A DNA stretch of 64,000 nt from Bog-950 sp046329495 (GCA_046329495.1 JAXLUO010000011.1:61316-125315), one strand, 5' to 3'; shown: positions 26,224-34,387, counted from the first letter of the stretch. Translations and numbers: made by a program. Notes: generated by a model not told the origin, from the letters alone.

Positions 26224-26628
26224 ATGCGTCAACGTATTATTCTATCCGTATTTGTGCTGTTAGCCATTTTTATTTCTGCCTCTTCCTTCAGCAGGCCAAA
26301 GGAAAGCTCCCTGGCAAAACTGATGGGCAAAATGATGGTCTACATTAAAACCGAGGAGCAGAACGTAGCTAACAACCTACCGATGCAGAAATATCCAAGG
26401 GCATTTAAAAAGTTGCCTACTGCCAAGGAAAGCGCCAACAAAACCCTCAGCAAGGAACATCAGGAATACGCCGCAAAATTCATGGCCGACCTGGATGCGT
26501 ACTACCAAACCACCGGAGGCGATGCCCGCAAACTGGCCTTCAACAATATGGTGTACTCCTGCATAAAATGCCACCAGGAAGAATGCCCCGGCCCCGTAAG
26601 CAGCATCCGCACCCATTTGCTGAAGTAG
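26224..26628 (+). CDS. Small periplasmic monohaem c-type cytochrome-like protein
   Basis: A 134-residue protein with signal peptide 1-20 and a single haem-binding motif CIKCH (Cys113, Cys116, His117) near the C-terminus after a helical region. The layout, helices first and CxxCH last, resembles cytochrome c-prime/c556-like four-helix proteins. A possible sixth ligand is not obvious. Electron partners are unknown and the neighbours give no pathway. Confidence 0.75.
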   Translation: MRQRIILSVFVLLAIFISASSFSRPKESSLAKLMGKMMVYIKTEEQNVANNLPMQKYPRAFKKLPTAKESANKTLSKEHQEYAAKFMADLDAYYQTTGGDARKLAFNNMVYSCIKCHQEECPGPVSSIRTHLLK

Positions 26629-26756
26629 TAGTTTAGTTAATCGGTGGAATTGTAGATTGGTTGATATCGCGTGGCACACCAAGCACCTGCATAGCGGTGC
26701 TCTCTTTAGGGAGTTAGTGGGATGCATGGCTCTATGCCTTCATTAATCATTCCAAT

Positions 26757-26822
26757 CATAACCATCAGCGTTCATCCGCGTTCCATTTGTATTTGTCCAA
26801 TTCGTCCAATTTGTTCAATTTG
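26757..26822 (+). repeat. Dispersed repeat copy and short direct repeats before the GH27 gene
   Basis: Bases from about 26761 contain, on the minus strand, CGCGGATGAACGCTGAT, similar to the CACGGATTAAACGCAGA element found downstream of the same gene at 28326. Next come imperfect direct repeats of TTTGTCCAATT type (about 26795-26822) up to the start codon. Confidence 0.5.
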
Positions 26823-26827
26823 CCACC

Positions 26828-28297
26828 ATGACCAAATATCTCCTCCTCCTGGTGTTGTTCTGCACCACCCAAGCCCAGGCTCAACTCAAAGAATTACTCT
26901 ATGCCGGTCCACCCGTTTTTCATGGTGCCACGGCAATAGGTAATTATCCCAATACCGATTTCATTTATACTATTCCGGCAACAGGCGAACGTCCTTTGCA
27001 TTTTGTAGCACAGGGTTTACCCAAAGGGTTGCAATTGGATGAGGCCACAGGACTTATTAAAGGCAAAACCGCCGAAGCAGGCGATTATAAAATAACCGTT
27101 ACCGCTACCAACAAAGCAGGTTCAGCCACCCGCGATATCACAATTAAAGTAGGAGACAAGCTTTGCCTTACCCCGGCTATGGGCTGGAACAGTTGGAATG
27201 TGTTTACCCGCGATATCGACGAACAGATGCTGATGCAAATGGCAGATGCGATGGTAAGCACCGGCATGCGCGATCTGGGCTATCAATACATCAACATCGA
27301 TGATTTTTGGCATGCTGATGTGCGCGACTCGTTGGGTAACCCGGTGGCCGATGCTAAAAAGTTTCCGCACGGTATGAAGTATGTGTCCGACTATGTGCAT
27401 AGCAAGGGGTTAAAGTTGGGCATCTATTCCTGCGCAGGCAACATGACCTGCGGTCGCCGCTTTGGTGGTTATAGTTACGAGGAAATTGATGCGAAGAAGT
27501 ATGCTGAGTGGGGTATTGATTTATTGAAATATGATTATTGCTACGCGCCATGGAGCCAAAAGGCGGCCATCGAACGATACACGACCATGGGCAATGCGCT
27601 TAAGCATTCCGGCCGTTCCATCGTTTTCAGCGTTTGCGAATGGGGTATCCGCAAACCATGGAAGTGGGCCGCACAAGCCGGGGGCAGTTACTGGCGCAGC
27701 ACGCCTGATATCTTCGACGGTTGGAAAGGCGGCAACCCTTTTCAAATGACAGTTAGCACCATCCTGAACCGCGAAGTAAAGATCGCTCAATATGCAGGCC
27801 CCGGCCACTTTAACGACCCCGACATGCTTACCGTTGGCAACTACGGTAAAGGCAAAGCTACCAGTGGCGGTGGTGTGTTTAAAGGTATGAGCGATACCGA
27901 GTACCAAAGCCATATGAGTTTATGGTGTTTGCTGGCAGCCCCCCTGCTAAGCAGTTGCGATCTGCGCAGCATGAACGAAGCCACCACTACCATTTTACTG
28001 AACCCCGAGCTACTGGATATTAACCAGGATGAACTGGGCTTACAGGCGGTGCAGATTTATAACATCGCCGGCATACGTGTTTTCCGCAAGCCCTTAAAAG
28101 ATGGTAGTATGGCTGTTGGTGTGCTTAATATGAGCAAAAAGAAAAAGGAATTTACGCTTAATGCTTCCTTACTTGGCAAAGCCGATAAATACCAATGGCG
28201 CGATGTGTTACAGCACGTAAACGCCGGCGAACTAAGTTCTATGCAGTTAAAGCTGCAAGCCCATCAGATGCTGGTGTTCCGTGTTTCCTCTCTCTAA
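26828..28297 (+). CDS. GH27 alpha-galactosidase with N-terminal Ig-like domain
   Basis: A 489-residue secreted glycosidase. Signal peptide 1-19; a putative Ig (He_PIG-type) domain at about 30-108 (PLHFVAQGLPKGLQLDEATG, then GDYKITVTATNKAG); then the GH27 barrel starting CLTPAMGWNSWN. The nucleophile is Asp236 in LLKYDYCY and the likely acid/base is Asp294 in STPDIFDGW. A C-terminal beta domain closes the protein. It should release terminal alpha-galactose from galacto-oligosaccharides or galactomannan in the periplasm or outside. It stands alone, with no PUL genes beside it, and is flanked by dispersed repeats. Confidence 0.93.
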   Translation: MTKYLLLLVLFCTTQAQAQLKELLYAGPPVFHGATAIGNYPNTDFIYTIPATGERPLHFVAQGLPKGLQLDEATGLIKGKTAEAGDYKITVTATNKAGSATRDITIKVGDKLCLTPAMGWNSWNVFTRDIDEQMLMQMADAMVSTGMRDLGYQYINIDDFWHADVRDSLGNPVADAKKFPHGMKYVSDYVHSKGLKLGIYSCAGNMTCGRRFGGYSYEEIDAKKYAEWGIDLLKYDYCYAPWSQKAAIERYTTMGNALKHSGRSIVFSVCEWGIRKPWKWAAQAGGSYWRSTPDIFDGWKGGNPFQMTVSTILNREVKIAQYAGPGHFNDPDMLTVGNYGKGKATSGGGVFKGMSDTEYQSHMSLWCLLAAPLLSSCDLRSMNEATTTILLNPELLDINQDELGLQAVQIYNIAGIRVFRKPLKDGSMAVGVLNMSKKKKEFTLNASLLGKADKYQWRDVLQHVNAGELSSMQLKLQAHQMLVFRVSSL

Positions 28298-28830
28298 GGG
28301 AATAAATACATTTCCCCACAGATGAACACGGATTAAACGCAGACAGCCACAGATTGAACACAAGAAGGTTTGTGTTGAGATTTGTGTAGAGATGCAAGAT
28401 ATTGCGGCTTAGGAATGCAGCCTTTGTAACCACACAACATATTACATCTTATGAAGACAGCCTTTGTAATAATGCAGGATAGCATGTCATAGAATCTTGC
28501 CTTCTGCTATGGTTTGAACCAAACCGAAGAACCGGTGATCCGAGGACTCTATTCATTCGACCACCAATCGCAACTGTGGCTTTTAGTCCCGTTGAGACGC
28601 CCTGTCTGTAGAAAAACGCTTACCGCTCACAATTAAGCTCCGTAGGAGCGACCTGTAAAAACACCCGCCCACCAATCCAAATCTATAACCAATGGCTGCT
28701 CCTGTTGTCTGATCTCTGATCTCTGTTTTCGGATTTCTGCCTTCGCTGCTGCCTTTTTGCCCGTTTTCCACCCCTTGCGGGGTAAAGCGCCTCCTGCGAT
28801 CGGAAGCACCACATAGGCACGCTTTTTTAA
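28298..28830. repeat. Intergenic region made of dispersed short repeats
   Basis: No convincing gene lies in these 530 bp. Three repeat-like pieces are visible: CACAGATGAACACGG-type sequence at 28318-28362; a 28581-28660 segment containing AGTCCCGTTGAGACG and the hairpin GCTCCGTAGGAGC (28637-28649), which resembles a dispersed intergenic repeat I recall from other Bacteroidota genomes; and a TCTGATCTC/GGATTTCTGC segment (28706-28745) that recurs near 32577. A CCCC-TTGC-GGGG hairpin lies at 28771-28782. Confidence 0.55.
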
Positions 28831-28875
28831 ATGTGCTGTTCGGATACTGAAATTATTGAACGCAATACCTTTGTT

Positions 28876-29250
28876 ATGATAGAGTTAATTGAATATCCCG
28901 CCGACCATGTAGCTGCTTTTCGATTTAGCGGTGAGGTGACCAAGGCCGACTATGATGAAGTGGTTTTTCCTACCGTTAAACAGGTAGCCGATAAATACAA
29001 CGAGGTGAATATGATAATGGTGCTGGATACCGAGGTAAAGAACATGAGCATAGGTGCCTGGATGGATGATGCCTTGCTGGGGCTAAAGAACCTAACGAAG
29101 TGGAACAAAATTGCACTTGTTAGCGACGAAGCCTTTGTTAAAAACTCGGTGAAGGTAATGGACAAAGTAGTGCCGGGCACCTATCGCTGCTTTGAGCACG
29201 AAAACGAAGCCTATGCCTTTCAGTGGGTATCAGCTAAGGACGAAGTTTAA
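28876..29250 (+). CDS. SpoIIAA-like (STAS-fold) protein
   Basis: A 124-residue protein of the SpoIIAA-like family (STAS/CRAL-TRIO fold), recognisable from the opening MIELIEYPADHVAAFRFSGEVTKADYDEV and the ending KVVPGTYRCFEHENEAYAFQW. I chose the start at 28876 because the longer frame from 28831 adds unrelated residues. The family's role is unknown. Its 3' end overlaps the convergent reductase gene by 4 bp. Confidence 0.82.
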   Translation: MIELIEYPADHVAAFRFSGEVTKADYDEVVFPTVKQVADKYNEVNMIMVLDTEVKNMSIGAWMDDALLGLKNLTKWNKIALVSDEAFVKNSVKVMDKVVPGTYRCFEHENEAYAFQWVSAKDEV

Positions 29251-30158
29251 GCAAATCGTTCTTCTATCAATTGTTTATTGATGGCTATAGCTGCTGTGGT
29301 ACCTTGCGAAATTGCGTTTGCCAGTGTTCTGGTGCGTGTGGTATTGTCGCCCGAAGCATAAACTCCCGCAACGGTTGTTTGTTGGCCGGCATCCACCTGT
29401 AAGTATCCTTCCTCCGTTAAATGGCAGCCTAATTTTTCAGGTAACCTTGTAGCCTGTTCAAATGGCGAAGGGGCATACAGCACTTCAACCGCTAATTCCG
29501 AGTTATCGGCAAACACAATTTTCTCTAGTTGGCCTTGCTTATGTTGCAGCCCGCTTATAGCTGTGTTGATGACTTTAACCCCTCGTTGGCGCAATAGGGC
29601 TTCGTGCTTTTCAGGTAAGGCTTCCTGTTCGTTCGTTAATACTATCAGTTCGTTTGTCCAGTTAGATAATAGTTTAACCAGTTCCAGCGCATGTTCTCCT
29701 TTGCTTAAAATAGCTGTTGGCTTGTTGCGCACTTCGTAACCATGGCAATAGGGGCAGTGTAACACCGAAATACCCCAGCAGTCTTTGAGGCCCTCTATGG
29801 CGGGTAGCTTATCCTTTATGCCGGTGGCAAAAAGCAGTTTGTCAGCAGTTAATTCTGCTCCGCTCCAGGTGGTTACTTTAAAACCATTATCAAACCGGCT
29901 GGCATCCGTAACCATATCCGTGCAAAATTGTACGGTAGGGTATTGTTTTACCTGCTCGCGTGCTAAAGCTGCAATAGCAGCAGGCGTATCACCATCGTGC
30001 GTTAGCAAATTATGCGAGTAAGGGGTTTGTTTATTGCACGGATCGCTGCTGTCAATAATTAATACATGGCGCAGCGCACGGCCCAGCGTAAGCCCGGCCG
30101 CGAGGCCGGCATAACTGCCGCCTACAATAATTACATCAAAATTGTTCTTGGTTTTCAT
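29247..30158 (-). CDS. Thioredoxin reductase-like FAD/NAD(P)-dependent oxidoreductase
   Basis: A 303-residue pyridine-nucleotide disulfide oxidoreductase. The FAD-binding motif is IIVGGSYAGLAAGL near 10-23, the redox-active CPYCHG has Cys135 and Cys138, and the FAD end motif GVYASGDNTTRT is near 267-278. The active-site pair in the NADPH-domain position is that of thioredoxin-reductase-like enzymes; the electron acceptor is unknown. It is the last gene of a minus-strand run downstream of an AraC regulator and overlaps the preceding small membrane gene by 4 bp, which suggests translational coupling. Confidence 0.9.
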   Translation of the reverse strand: MKTKNNFDVIIVGGSYAGLAAGLTLGRALRHVLIIDSSDPCNKQTPYSHNLLTHDGDTPAAIAALAREQVKQYPTVQFCTDMVTDASRFDNGFKVTTWSGAELTADKLLFATGIKDKLPAIEGLKDCWGISVLHCPYCHGYEVRNKPTAILSKGEHALELVKLLSNWTNELIVLTNEQEALPEKHEALLRQRGVKVINTAISGLQHKQGQLEKIVFADNSELAVEVLYAPSPFEQATRLPEKLGCHLTEEGYLQVDAGQQTTVAGVYASGDNTTRTRTLANAISQGTTAAIAINKQLIEERFA

Positions 30159-30379
30159 GGGCGGGTATTGGTGGGTTTTAGTTTGGCAAGCAGAAATTCT
30201 ACGGCAGGCAATGCTGCAAATATCATCCAGGGCACCAGCACGCCCGTTAGGGCAAGTGTTTTTAAGGGCACGGATAAGGCAGCAAGCTTATTGCCTAATA
30301 AATAGTAAAGAAGGGTGATAGAAGGATAGATGGCCAGCCATATTTTGAACATGGCCCACAATTTCTGTTTTATTTTCAT
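30155..30379 (-). CDS. Small two-span membrane protein
   Basis: A 74-residue protein with two hydrophobic segments (about 12-28 and 40-66) and a basic start. I do not recognise the family. It lies between a short-chain dehydrogenase and the reductase gene, overlapping the latter by 4 bp, so it is very likely translated as part of that operon. Confidence 0.65.
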   Translation of the reverse strand: MKIKQKLWAMFKIWLAIYPSITLLYYLLGNKLAALSVPLKTLALTGVLVPWMIFAALPAVEFLLAKLKPTNTRP

Positions 30380-30402
30380 GTGATTATAATTTTTAATGGA
30401 GG

Positions 30403-30996
30403 TTAGGGAATAATAACCTGGCCTGTGTTAGCACCAAAAACGCTTTTACGGAAGGCGTGCTCCAACTCGCGCATGGTGGTGGGCACTTCTCCGGGGAAGT
30501 AAGGAAAGTAGTGGGGTGAGGCTTCAATTACGGTTGGGCTTACGGCATTAATGCGTATGCCGTTCTCTAATTCAATAGCTGCAGCCCTTACAAATGCTTC
30601 CACAGCGCCGTTGGCGGCCGAGGCATTGGCAAAGTTCAGTTGCGGGTCGCGCGTTAAGGCTCCGGTTATCAATGTAAACGAACCCTTGGGTTTTATATAG
30701 TGTTGCCCGATTAACACCAGGTTAATCTGCCCCATTAATTTCCCTTCTAAACCAATGCGGAATTCTTTGTCGCTCATTTTCTTCCACGGACCAACATATG
30801 TGGGGCCGGCGGTAGAGATCAGTGCATCAAACGGACCGGTTTGTTTAAAAAGGTTTTCAATCTCTTCAGGCTTGGTAATGTCGGTTACAATGTCGCCATC
30901 CTGCGAGCCTACACGAATAATAGTGTGTTCCTTTTCAAGGGCCGCTGTAAGATGTTTACCCATGGTGCCGGTGGCACCTACAATAATAATTTTCAT
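30403..30996 (-). CDS. Short-chain dehydrogenase/reductase
   Basis: A 197-residue SDR with the nucleotide-binding motif GATGTMGKHL near 7-16, the NAG-like motif STAGP and a C-terminal RINAVSPTVIEASP segment typical of classical SDRs. It is shorter than the usual 250 residues, and the usual YxxxK tyrosine is replaced in the segment NASAANGAVEAFVRAAAIE, so catalysis by the standard triad is uncertain. Second gene of the putative AraC-linked operon. Confidence 0.85.
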   Translation of the reverse strand: MKIIIVGATGTMGKHLTAALEKEHTIIRVGSQDGDIVTDITKPEEIENLFKQTGPFDALISTAGPTYVGPWKKMSDKEFRIGLEGKLMGQINLVLIGQHYIKPKGSFTLITGALTRDPQLNFANASAANGAVEAFVRAAAIELENGIRINAVSPTVIEASPHYFPYFPGEVPTTMRELEHAFRKSVFGANTGQVIIP

Positions 30997-31098
30997 GTGT
31001 TTAACTTTTGTTATTGGTGAATAATGAATTACACCGCAAAAGTATCGGTAGGGTAAACGGCGCTATAGGACAATTGCGCAGTTCAATAGCACTTTTGC

Positions 31099-31941
31099 CT
31101 AACGGCTTCTGAATTCCTGTGGCGATAGGCCGGTATGCTTTTTAAAAAAGCGGATGAAGTAGGAGGGATCCTGAAAGCCCATGTCGTAAGCAATTTGATT
31201 TACCTGGTTGCTGGTGGCCAGCAACTGCCGTTTGGCTTCAAGCAAAAGGTAATCGGTTATCACTTCCGAACTTGATTTATTGATGGCCTCGCGGGTAAGA
31301 GCGTTCAATTGATAGTTGGATAAATGCAGCAGTGCAGCATAATCTGCCGGCTTTTTATGCGTGGTAAAATTACGCTCCAGTAATTCAGTAAATGCTTCCA
31401 GCTTTTCCTGTGCATAGTTGGCTTTATCGCTTTTAACAACATGCGGGTTTTTGCTTTGGCGCAGTAGTTCAATAAACAAAAGGTCCAAACGGGCTTTAAT
31501 AGCCTGCAGGTAGTTTTCGTCGCGTTCTTCGTATTCGTCCATCACCTGTTCAGCCAGTGCATAAATCCGCTGAAAGCGCTTTGCTTGTAGTTTGCAATGG
31601 TTCTTATGGCTAACCTTGCGAAAGACCGCAGCTCCGGCCGCTGCGGTAGTATAAAAGGCAGGCGAAAATTCAATGAGGTAACCGCTGCAAGTAGCTTTTA
31701 GTGCCAATTCGTGCACCTGGCCTGGCCGCAGAAAAAACAGACTGTTATCGGTAACCGGGTAAGGCACAAAATCAATAGCATGGTTGCCCTTGCCTTTTTC
31801 AATCAGCAACAACAAATAGAAGTCATGGCGGTGTACATCCTGTTGCAGGTCCTCGCCGTTCAGCAGGTCTTCAATTCTGCGGATGGTAAAACCTCCGGTA
31901 AATCCGGGTTCTTTAATGTGCCGTACAGGGATTTTGGGCAT
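31099..31941 (-). CDS. AraC-family transcriptional regulator
   Basis: A 280-residue regulator: an N-terminal cupin-like ligand domain (about 20-110) and a C-terminal double helix-turn-helix with the family signature QIAYDMGFQDPSYFIRFFKKHTGLSPQEFR. It lies about 100 bp upstream of the SDR/membrane/reductase genes on the same strand and probably controls them. The inducer is unknown. Confidence 0.93.
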   Translation of the reverse strand: MPKIPVRHIKEPGFTGGFTIRRIEDLLNGEDLQQDVHRHDFYLLLLIEKGKGNHAIDFVPYPVTDNSLFFLRPGQVHELALKATCSGYLIEFSPAFYTTAAAGAAVFRKVSHKNHCKLQAKRFQRIYALAEQVMDEYEERDENYLQAIKARLDLLFIELLRQSKNPHVVKSDKANYAQEKLEAFTELLERNFTTHKKPADYAALLHLSNYQLNALTREAINKSSSEVITDYLLLEAKRQLLATSNQVNQIAYDMGFQDPSYFIRFFKKHTGLSPQEFRSR

Positions 31942-31993
31942 AGGGGCAATCGCTTAGTGGGCGGTAAAATAAGGAAGGGATTATCACAATTCC

Positions 31994-32161
31994 CTAAAAA
32001 GCATTTTCTTCTCGGTTCAAGCCTTCTCTTATGCCTTGTTGGTATAATACACTGTCAAAAAAACCTTTGTTAGAATACAATTTCCAATAACCCTCCTTGT
32101 GACCATTTATTACCGCACCTTCCTCCCGCAGGTTTCCAAAGTCATCCTCGTCCCGTGCCAT
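31994..32161 (-). pseudogene. Out-of-frame MORN/YwqK-like continuation of the preceding lipoprotein
   Basis: A 55-codon frame from ATG at 32161 to TAG at 31994 encodes a MORN-like segment (NGHKEGYWKLYSNKGFFDSV). It overlaps the end of the upstream lipoprotein gene by 20 bp in another frame. The simplest reading is that the two were one gene, split by a frameshift or by a sequencing error around 32140-32165. A small separate gene is the alternative. Confidence 0.55.
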
Positions 32162-32519
32162 TATTTATCGTCCCAAAGGCTAACGGTGTCCCTTCTTTAT
32201 CGTAATACTCTATGACGTTCCATAAGCCACCATCCTTGTAAACAACTTTATACTTAAGCTTACCACTCGGGTAGTATAGTATCAATTCACCATTCAAAAC
32301 GCCGTTTTTATAATGTTCAATAAGTTTAATTGAGCCATCTCTTTCATAATTTTTACATACAGTTGTGCTACTGAAAAGTGACTGTTTTTCACACTCTAAC
32401 ATCAAAGTGCCATCGTGGTAATACTCTCTATCTACATTAGAACAACCGGCAAGGCAAAATAGATAGATGAAATAGGGAAAGCCAAGGCGCAAACTGTCAA
32501 TGCAATTAAGTTTATTCAT
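32142..32519 (-). CDS. MORN/YwqK-repeat lipoprotein, probably frameshifted at the 3' end
   Basis: A 125-residue lipoprotein with signal peptide and lipobox (CLAGC) followed by MORN-like repeats of the form 'EHYKNGVLNGELILYYPSGKLKYKVVYKDGG'. Such repeats are found in the YwqK antitoxin-like and other Bacteroidota surface proteins; no function is assigned. The frame ends abruptly in a short Gly-rich tail, while another frame continues the repeat pattern (31994-32161). Confidence 0.7.
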   Translation of the reverse strand: MNKLNCIDSLRLGFPYFIYLFCLAGCSNVDREYYHDGTLMLECEKQSLFSSTTVCKNYERDGSIKLIEHYKNGVLNGELILYYPSGKLKYKVVYKDGGLWNVIEYYDKEGTPLAFGTINNGTGRG

Positions 32520-32576
32520 CTAAGGAATTGAGTAGAGTTTATTTAAATACTGAATACTAAAGCAGCACTATTCTTT

Positions 32577-32612
32577 TGTCTGCTTTCTGATCTCGGATTT
32601 CTGCTTTCTCAT
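32577..32612 (+). repeat. Short dispersed repeat shared with 28706-28745
   Basis: Contains TCTGATCTCGGATTTCTGC followed by TTTC. A close variant (TCTGATCTC then GGATTTCTGCC) lies about 3.9 kb away at 28706-28745. Both are next to gene 3' ends. Confidence 0.45.
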
Positions 32613-32956
32613 CTTAATCTCTTCTTCGTCGCTTTCGCCTCCTTATTATAAGCCAAGGCCAACCCAACCCAGTAGGCCAGCTTTTTGTCGGTATTCAGGG
32701 CTTCGGTATCCACAAACACAAAACCACGCATGCTCCGGCCACTGGCCGACATATCGCTACAGCCCTCCATTTCCAGTGCCTGTTCATAAATAGCAGGGTC
32801 CAGCCGCACCATCATATAGTCTTTTAACACAGCCACACACATTTTGCCATTTACCATAAAGCACAATCCGCCAAACATGCGCTTTTCTTCAACTTTCCGG
32901 TGAGTTTGCGAAATCACGTCGCGGGTACGGTCGGCAAGGGCCTCATCAAATGCCAT
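32609..32956 (-). CDS. TfoX N-terminal-domain protein
   Basis: A 115-residue protein consisting of the TfoX/Sxy N-terminal domain: the motif KRMFGGLCFMVNGKMCVAV at about 25-43 is diagnostic. In gammaproteobacteria full-length TfoX/Sxy activates competence genes, but stand-alone N-terminal domains are widespread and uncharacterised. A minus-strand TAAATTTG box (32977-32984) upstream is a good -7 candidate. Confidence 0.88.
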   Translation of the reverse strand: MAFDEALADRTRDVISQTHRKVEEKRMFGGLCFMVNGKMCVAVLKDYMMVRLDPAIYEQALEMEGCSDMSASGRSMRGFVFVDTEALNTDKKLAYWVGLALAYNKEAKATKKRLR

Positions 32957-33355
32957 GAGCTATTTTAGGGTTTTGTCAAATTTACCGGTTTCGACTTTTT
33001 GTAAAAAACAATTTTAACAGGCATGAAAAGCCTTTCCTTAAATAGAACCAAGGGTATCATACCACTTCAATACTTATAAGTTAACAGCTAATTTGTAACC
33101 CGTAGTGTAACCCATGCCTAAAAATAGGTGTTGAATATCAATTGGTTAAAGTGGGGTTACATTTACTTTGTAACCCGACCCCAAATGGGAACCATTATTT
33201 TTAGTCCCATTTAGTCTATAAATATAGACAAGCTACAGCCGCTGCTTTACATCCTGCCGGCGGCTTGGTTGCAAGGGCTAACGAAAATTTTAAACGCGGC
33301 ATTTTTGTTTTCTGAACTAAAAGGCTACTTTTGCCGTCCCTAAAAATAAGAGAGA
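32957..33355. promoter_or_regulatory. Upstream region of the str operon with GTAACCC repeats
   Basis: This 400-bp gap has no gene. It holds direct copies of GTAACCC at 33095-33101 and 33107-33113 (12 bp apart), then an inverted pair GGGTTAC (33154-33160) and GTAACCC (33170-33176) around a 9-bp AT-rich centre. Their spacing suggests protein binding sites, but the binder is unknown. The main promoter lies at 33304-33333. Confidence 0.5.
33304..33333 (+). promoter_or_regulatory. Promoter of the str operon
   Basis: TTTG (33304-33307) and TACTTTTG (33326-33333) are 18 bp apart, matching the Bacteroidota consensus. The transcript would start near 33340, about 16 bp before rpsL. Confidence 0.7.
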
Positions 33356-33763
33356 ATGCCTACTATTCAACAGTTAGTAAGAAAATCACGTTCAATAATC
33401 CGTGCTAAATCAAAGAGCCGTGCGCTGGATGCATGCCCTCAAAAACGTGGCGTTTGCACCCGTGTTTACACTACCACTCCTAAGAAGCCTAACTCGGCTC
33501 TGCGTAAGGTAGCAAAGGTTCGTTTGACCAACCAGGTAGAGGTGATTGCTTACATCCCGGGCGAAGGCCACAACCTGCAGGAGCACTCAATCGTGCTTAT
33601 CCGCGGTGGTCGTGTAAAGGATCTTCCCGGTGTTCGTTACCACATCGTACGTGGTTCATTAGATACCGCCGGTGTAGAAAACCGCAAGAAGAGCCGTAGC
33701 AAGTATGGCACTAAGCGTCCTAAAGCAGGTGCTGCAGCTGCGCCAGCCGGTAAAAAGAAATAG
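33356..33763 (+). CDS. rpsL: 30S ribosomal protein S12
   Basis: S12 sits at the decoding centre. The 135-residue protein has the signature TPKKPNSALRKVAKVRL and the conserved PGVRYHIVRG. The lysine of the TPKKPNS segment, where streptomycin-resistance substitutions arise, is wild type. The C-terminus has an Ala/Lys-rich tail (KAGAAAAPAGKKK). First gene of the str operon. Confidence 0.98.
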   Translation: MPTIQQLVRKSRSIIRAKSKSRALDACPQKRGVCTRVYTTTPKKPNSALRKVAKVRLTNQVEVIAYIPGEGHNLQEHSIVLIRGGRVKDLPGVRYHIVRGSLDTAGVENRKKSRSKYGTKRPKAGAAAAPAGKKK

Positions 33764-33839
33764 TGTTCTCTTATAATTAGGCAGGAAAACAGATAATTAA
33801 GAATAAGCTGTCCCTAAAGGCAGCCGTTAATCAAATAGC

Positions 33840-34307
33840 ATGAGAAAGAAAAAAGCGCCCAAGCGTTACGTTCAGCCCGATCCAAAATTCGGCGATGTAT
33901 TGGTGTCTCAGTTCGTTAACCGTTTAATGTGGCAAGGCAAAAAGTCTATCGCCTACACCATTTTCTACGATACCCTTGACCTGATCGAGGAAAGAACAAA
34001 AGAGAACGGCCTTGAAATTTGGAGAAAAGCTATCCAGAACGTAGGTCCTTCAGTTGAAGTTCGTACCCGCCGTATCGGTGGTGCTAACTTCCAGATTCCT
34101 ACCGAAGTTCGCAGCGACCGCAAACAAGCCATCGGCATGAAGTGGTTGATCCAGTACAGCCGCGACCGTAACGGTAAGAGCATGGCCGACAAGTTGGCTG
34201 CTGAGTTGGTAGCCGCCAGCAAGGGCGAAGGTGCTGCTTTCAAAAAGAAAGAAGACACCCACAGAATGGCTGAAGCTAACAAGGCTTTCGCGCATTTCAA
34301 GTTCTAA
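33840..34307 (+). CDS. rpsG: 30S ribosomal protein S7
   Basis: S7 nucleates assembly of the 30S head. The 155-residue length is normal. Family motifs are visible in DPKFGDVLVSQFVNRLMWQGKKSIA and in VRTRRIGGANFQIPTEVRSDRK. Second gene of the str operon. Confidence 0.98.
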   Translation: MRKKKAPKRYVQPDPKFGDVLVSQFVNRLMWQGKKSIAYTIFYDTLDLIEERTKENGLEIWRKAIQNVGPSVEVRTRRIGGANFQIPTEVRSDRKQAIGMKWLIQYSRDRNGKSMADKLAAELVAASKGEGAAFKKKEDTHRMAEANKAFAHFKF

Positions 34308-34338
34308 TTGAGGCATTTAATTTTTATAAACGATAAAA

Positions 34339-34386
34339 ATGAGACCTCCGCAAAAAACCGGGCCTGTTCCGGTTTGGGGGCGTTAA
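34339..34386 (+). CDS. 15-codon leader ORF abutting fusA
   Basis: ATG at 34339 opens a frame encoding MRPPQKTGPVPVWGR and stopping at TAA (34384-34386). One base separates this stop from the fusA ATG (TAA-A-ATG), a geometry that would let ribosomes reinitiate. The frame overlaps the hairpin at 34355-34375. It is proline-rich. Whether it is translated is unknown. Confidence 0.35.
   Translation: MRPPQKTGPVPVWGR
34355..34375 (+). promoter_or_regulatory. Hairpin immediately before fusA
   Basis: Perfect 7-bp arms AAACCGG (34355-34361) and CCGGTTT (34369-34375) with loop GCCTGTT, 12 bp before the fusA start. It could hide or expose the start region. Confidence 0.5.
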
Positions 34387-34387
34387 A

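Noticed and set aside
28583..28771. A 62-codon open frame on the minus strand in the repeat-rich gap
   Set aside because: The predicted protein is low in structure and the frame runs through dispersed repeats; no promoter or homolog-like motif is visible.
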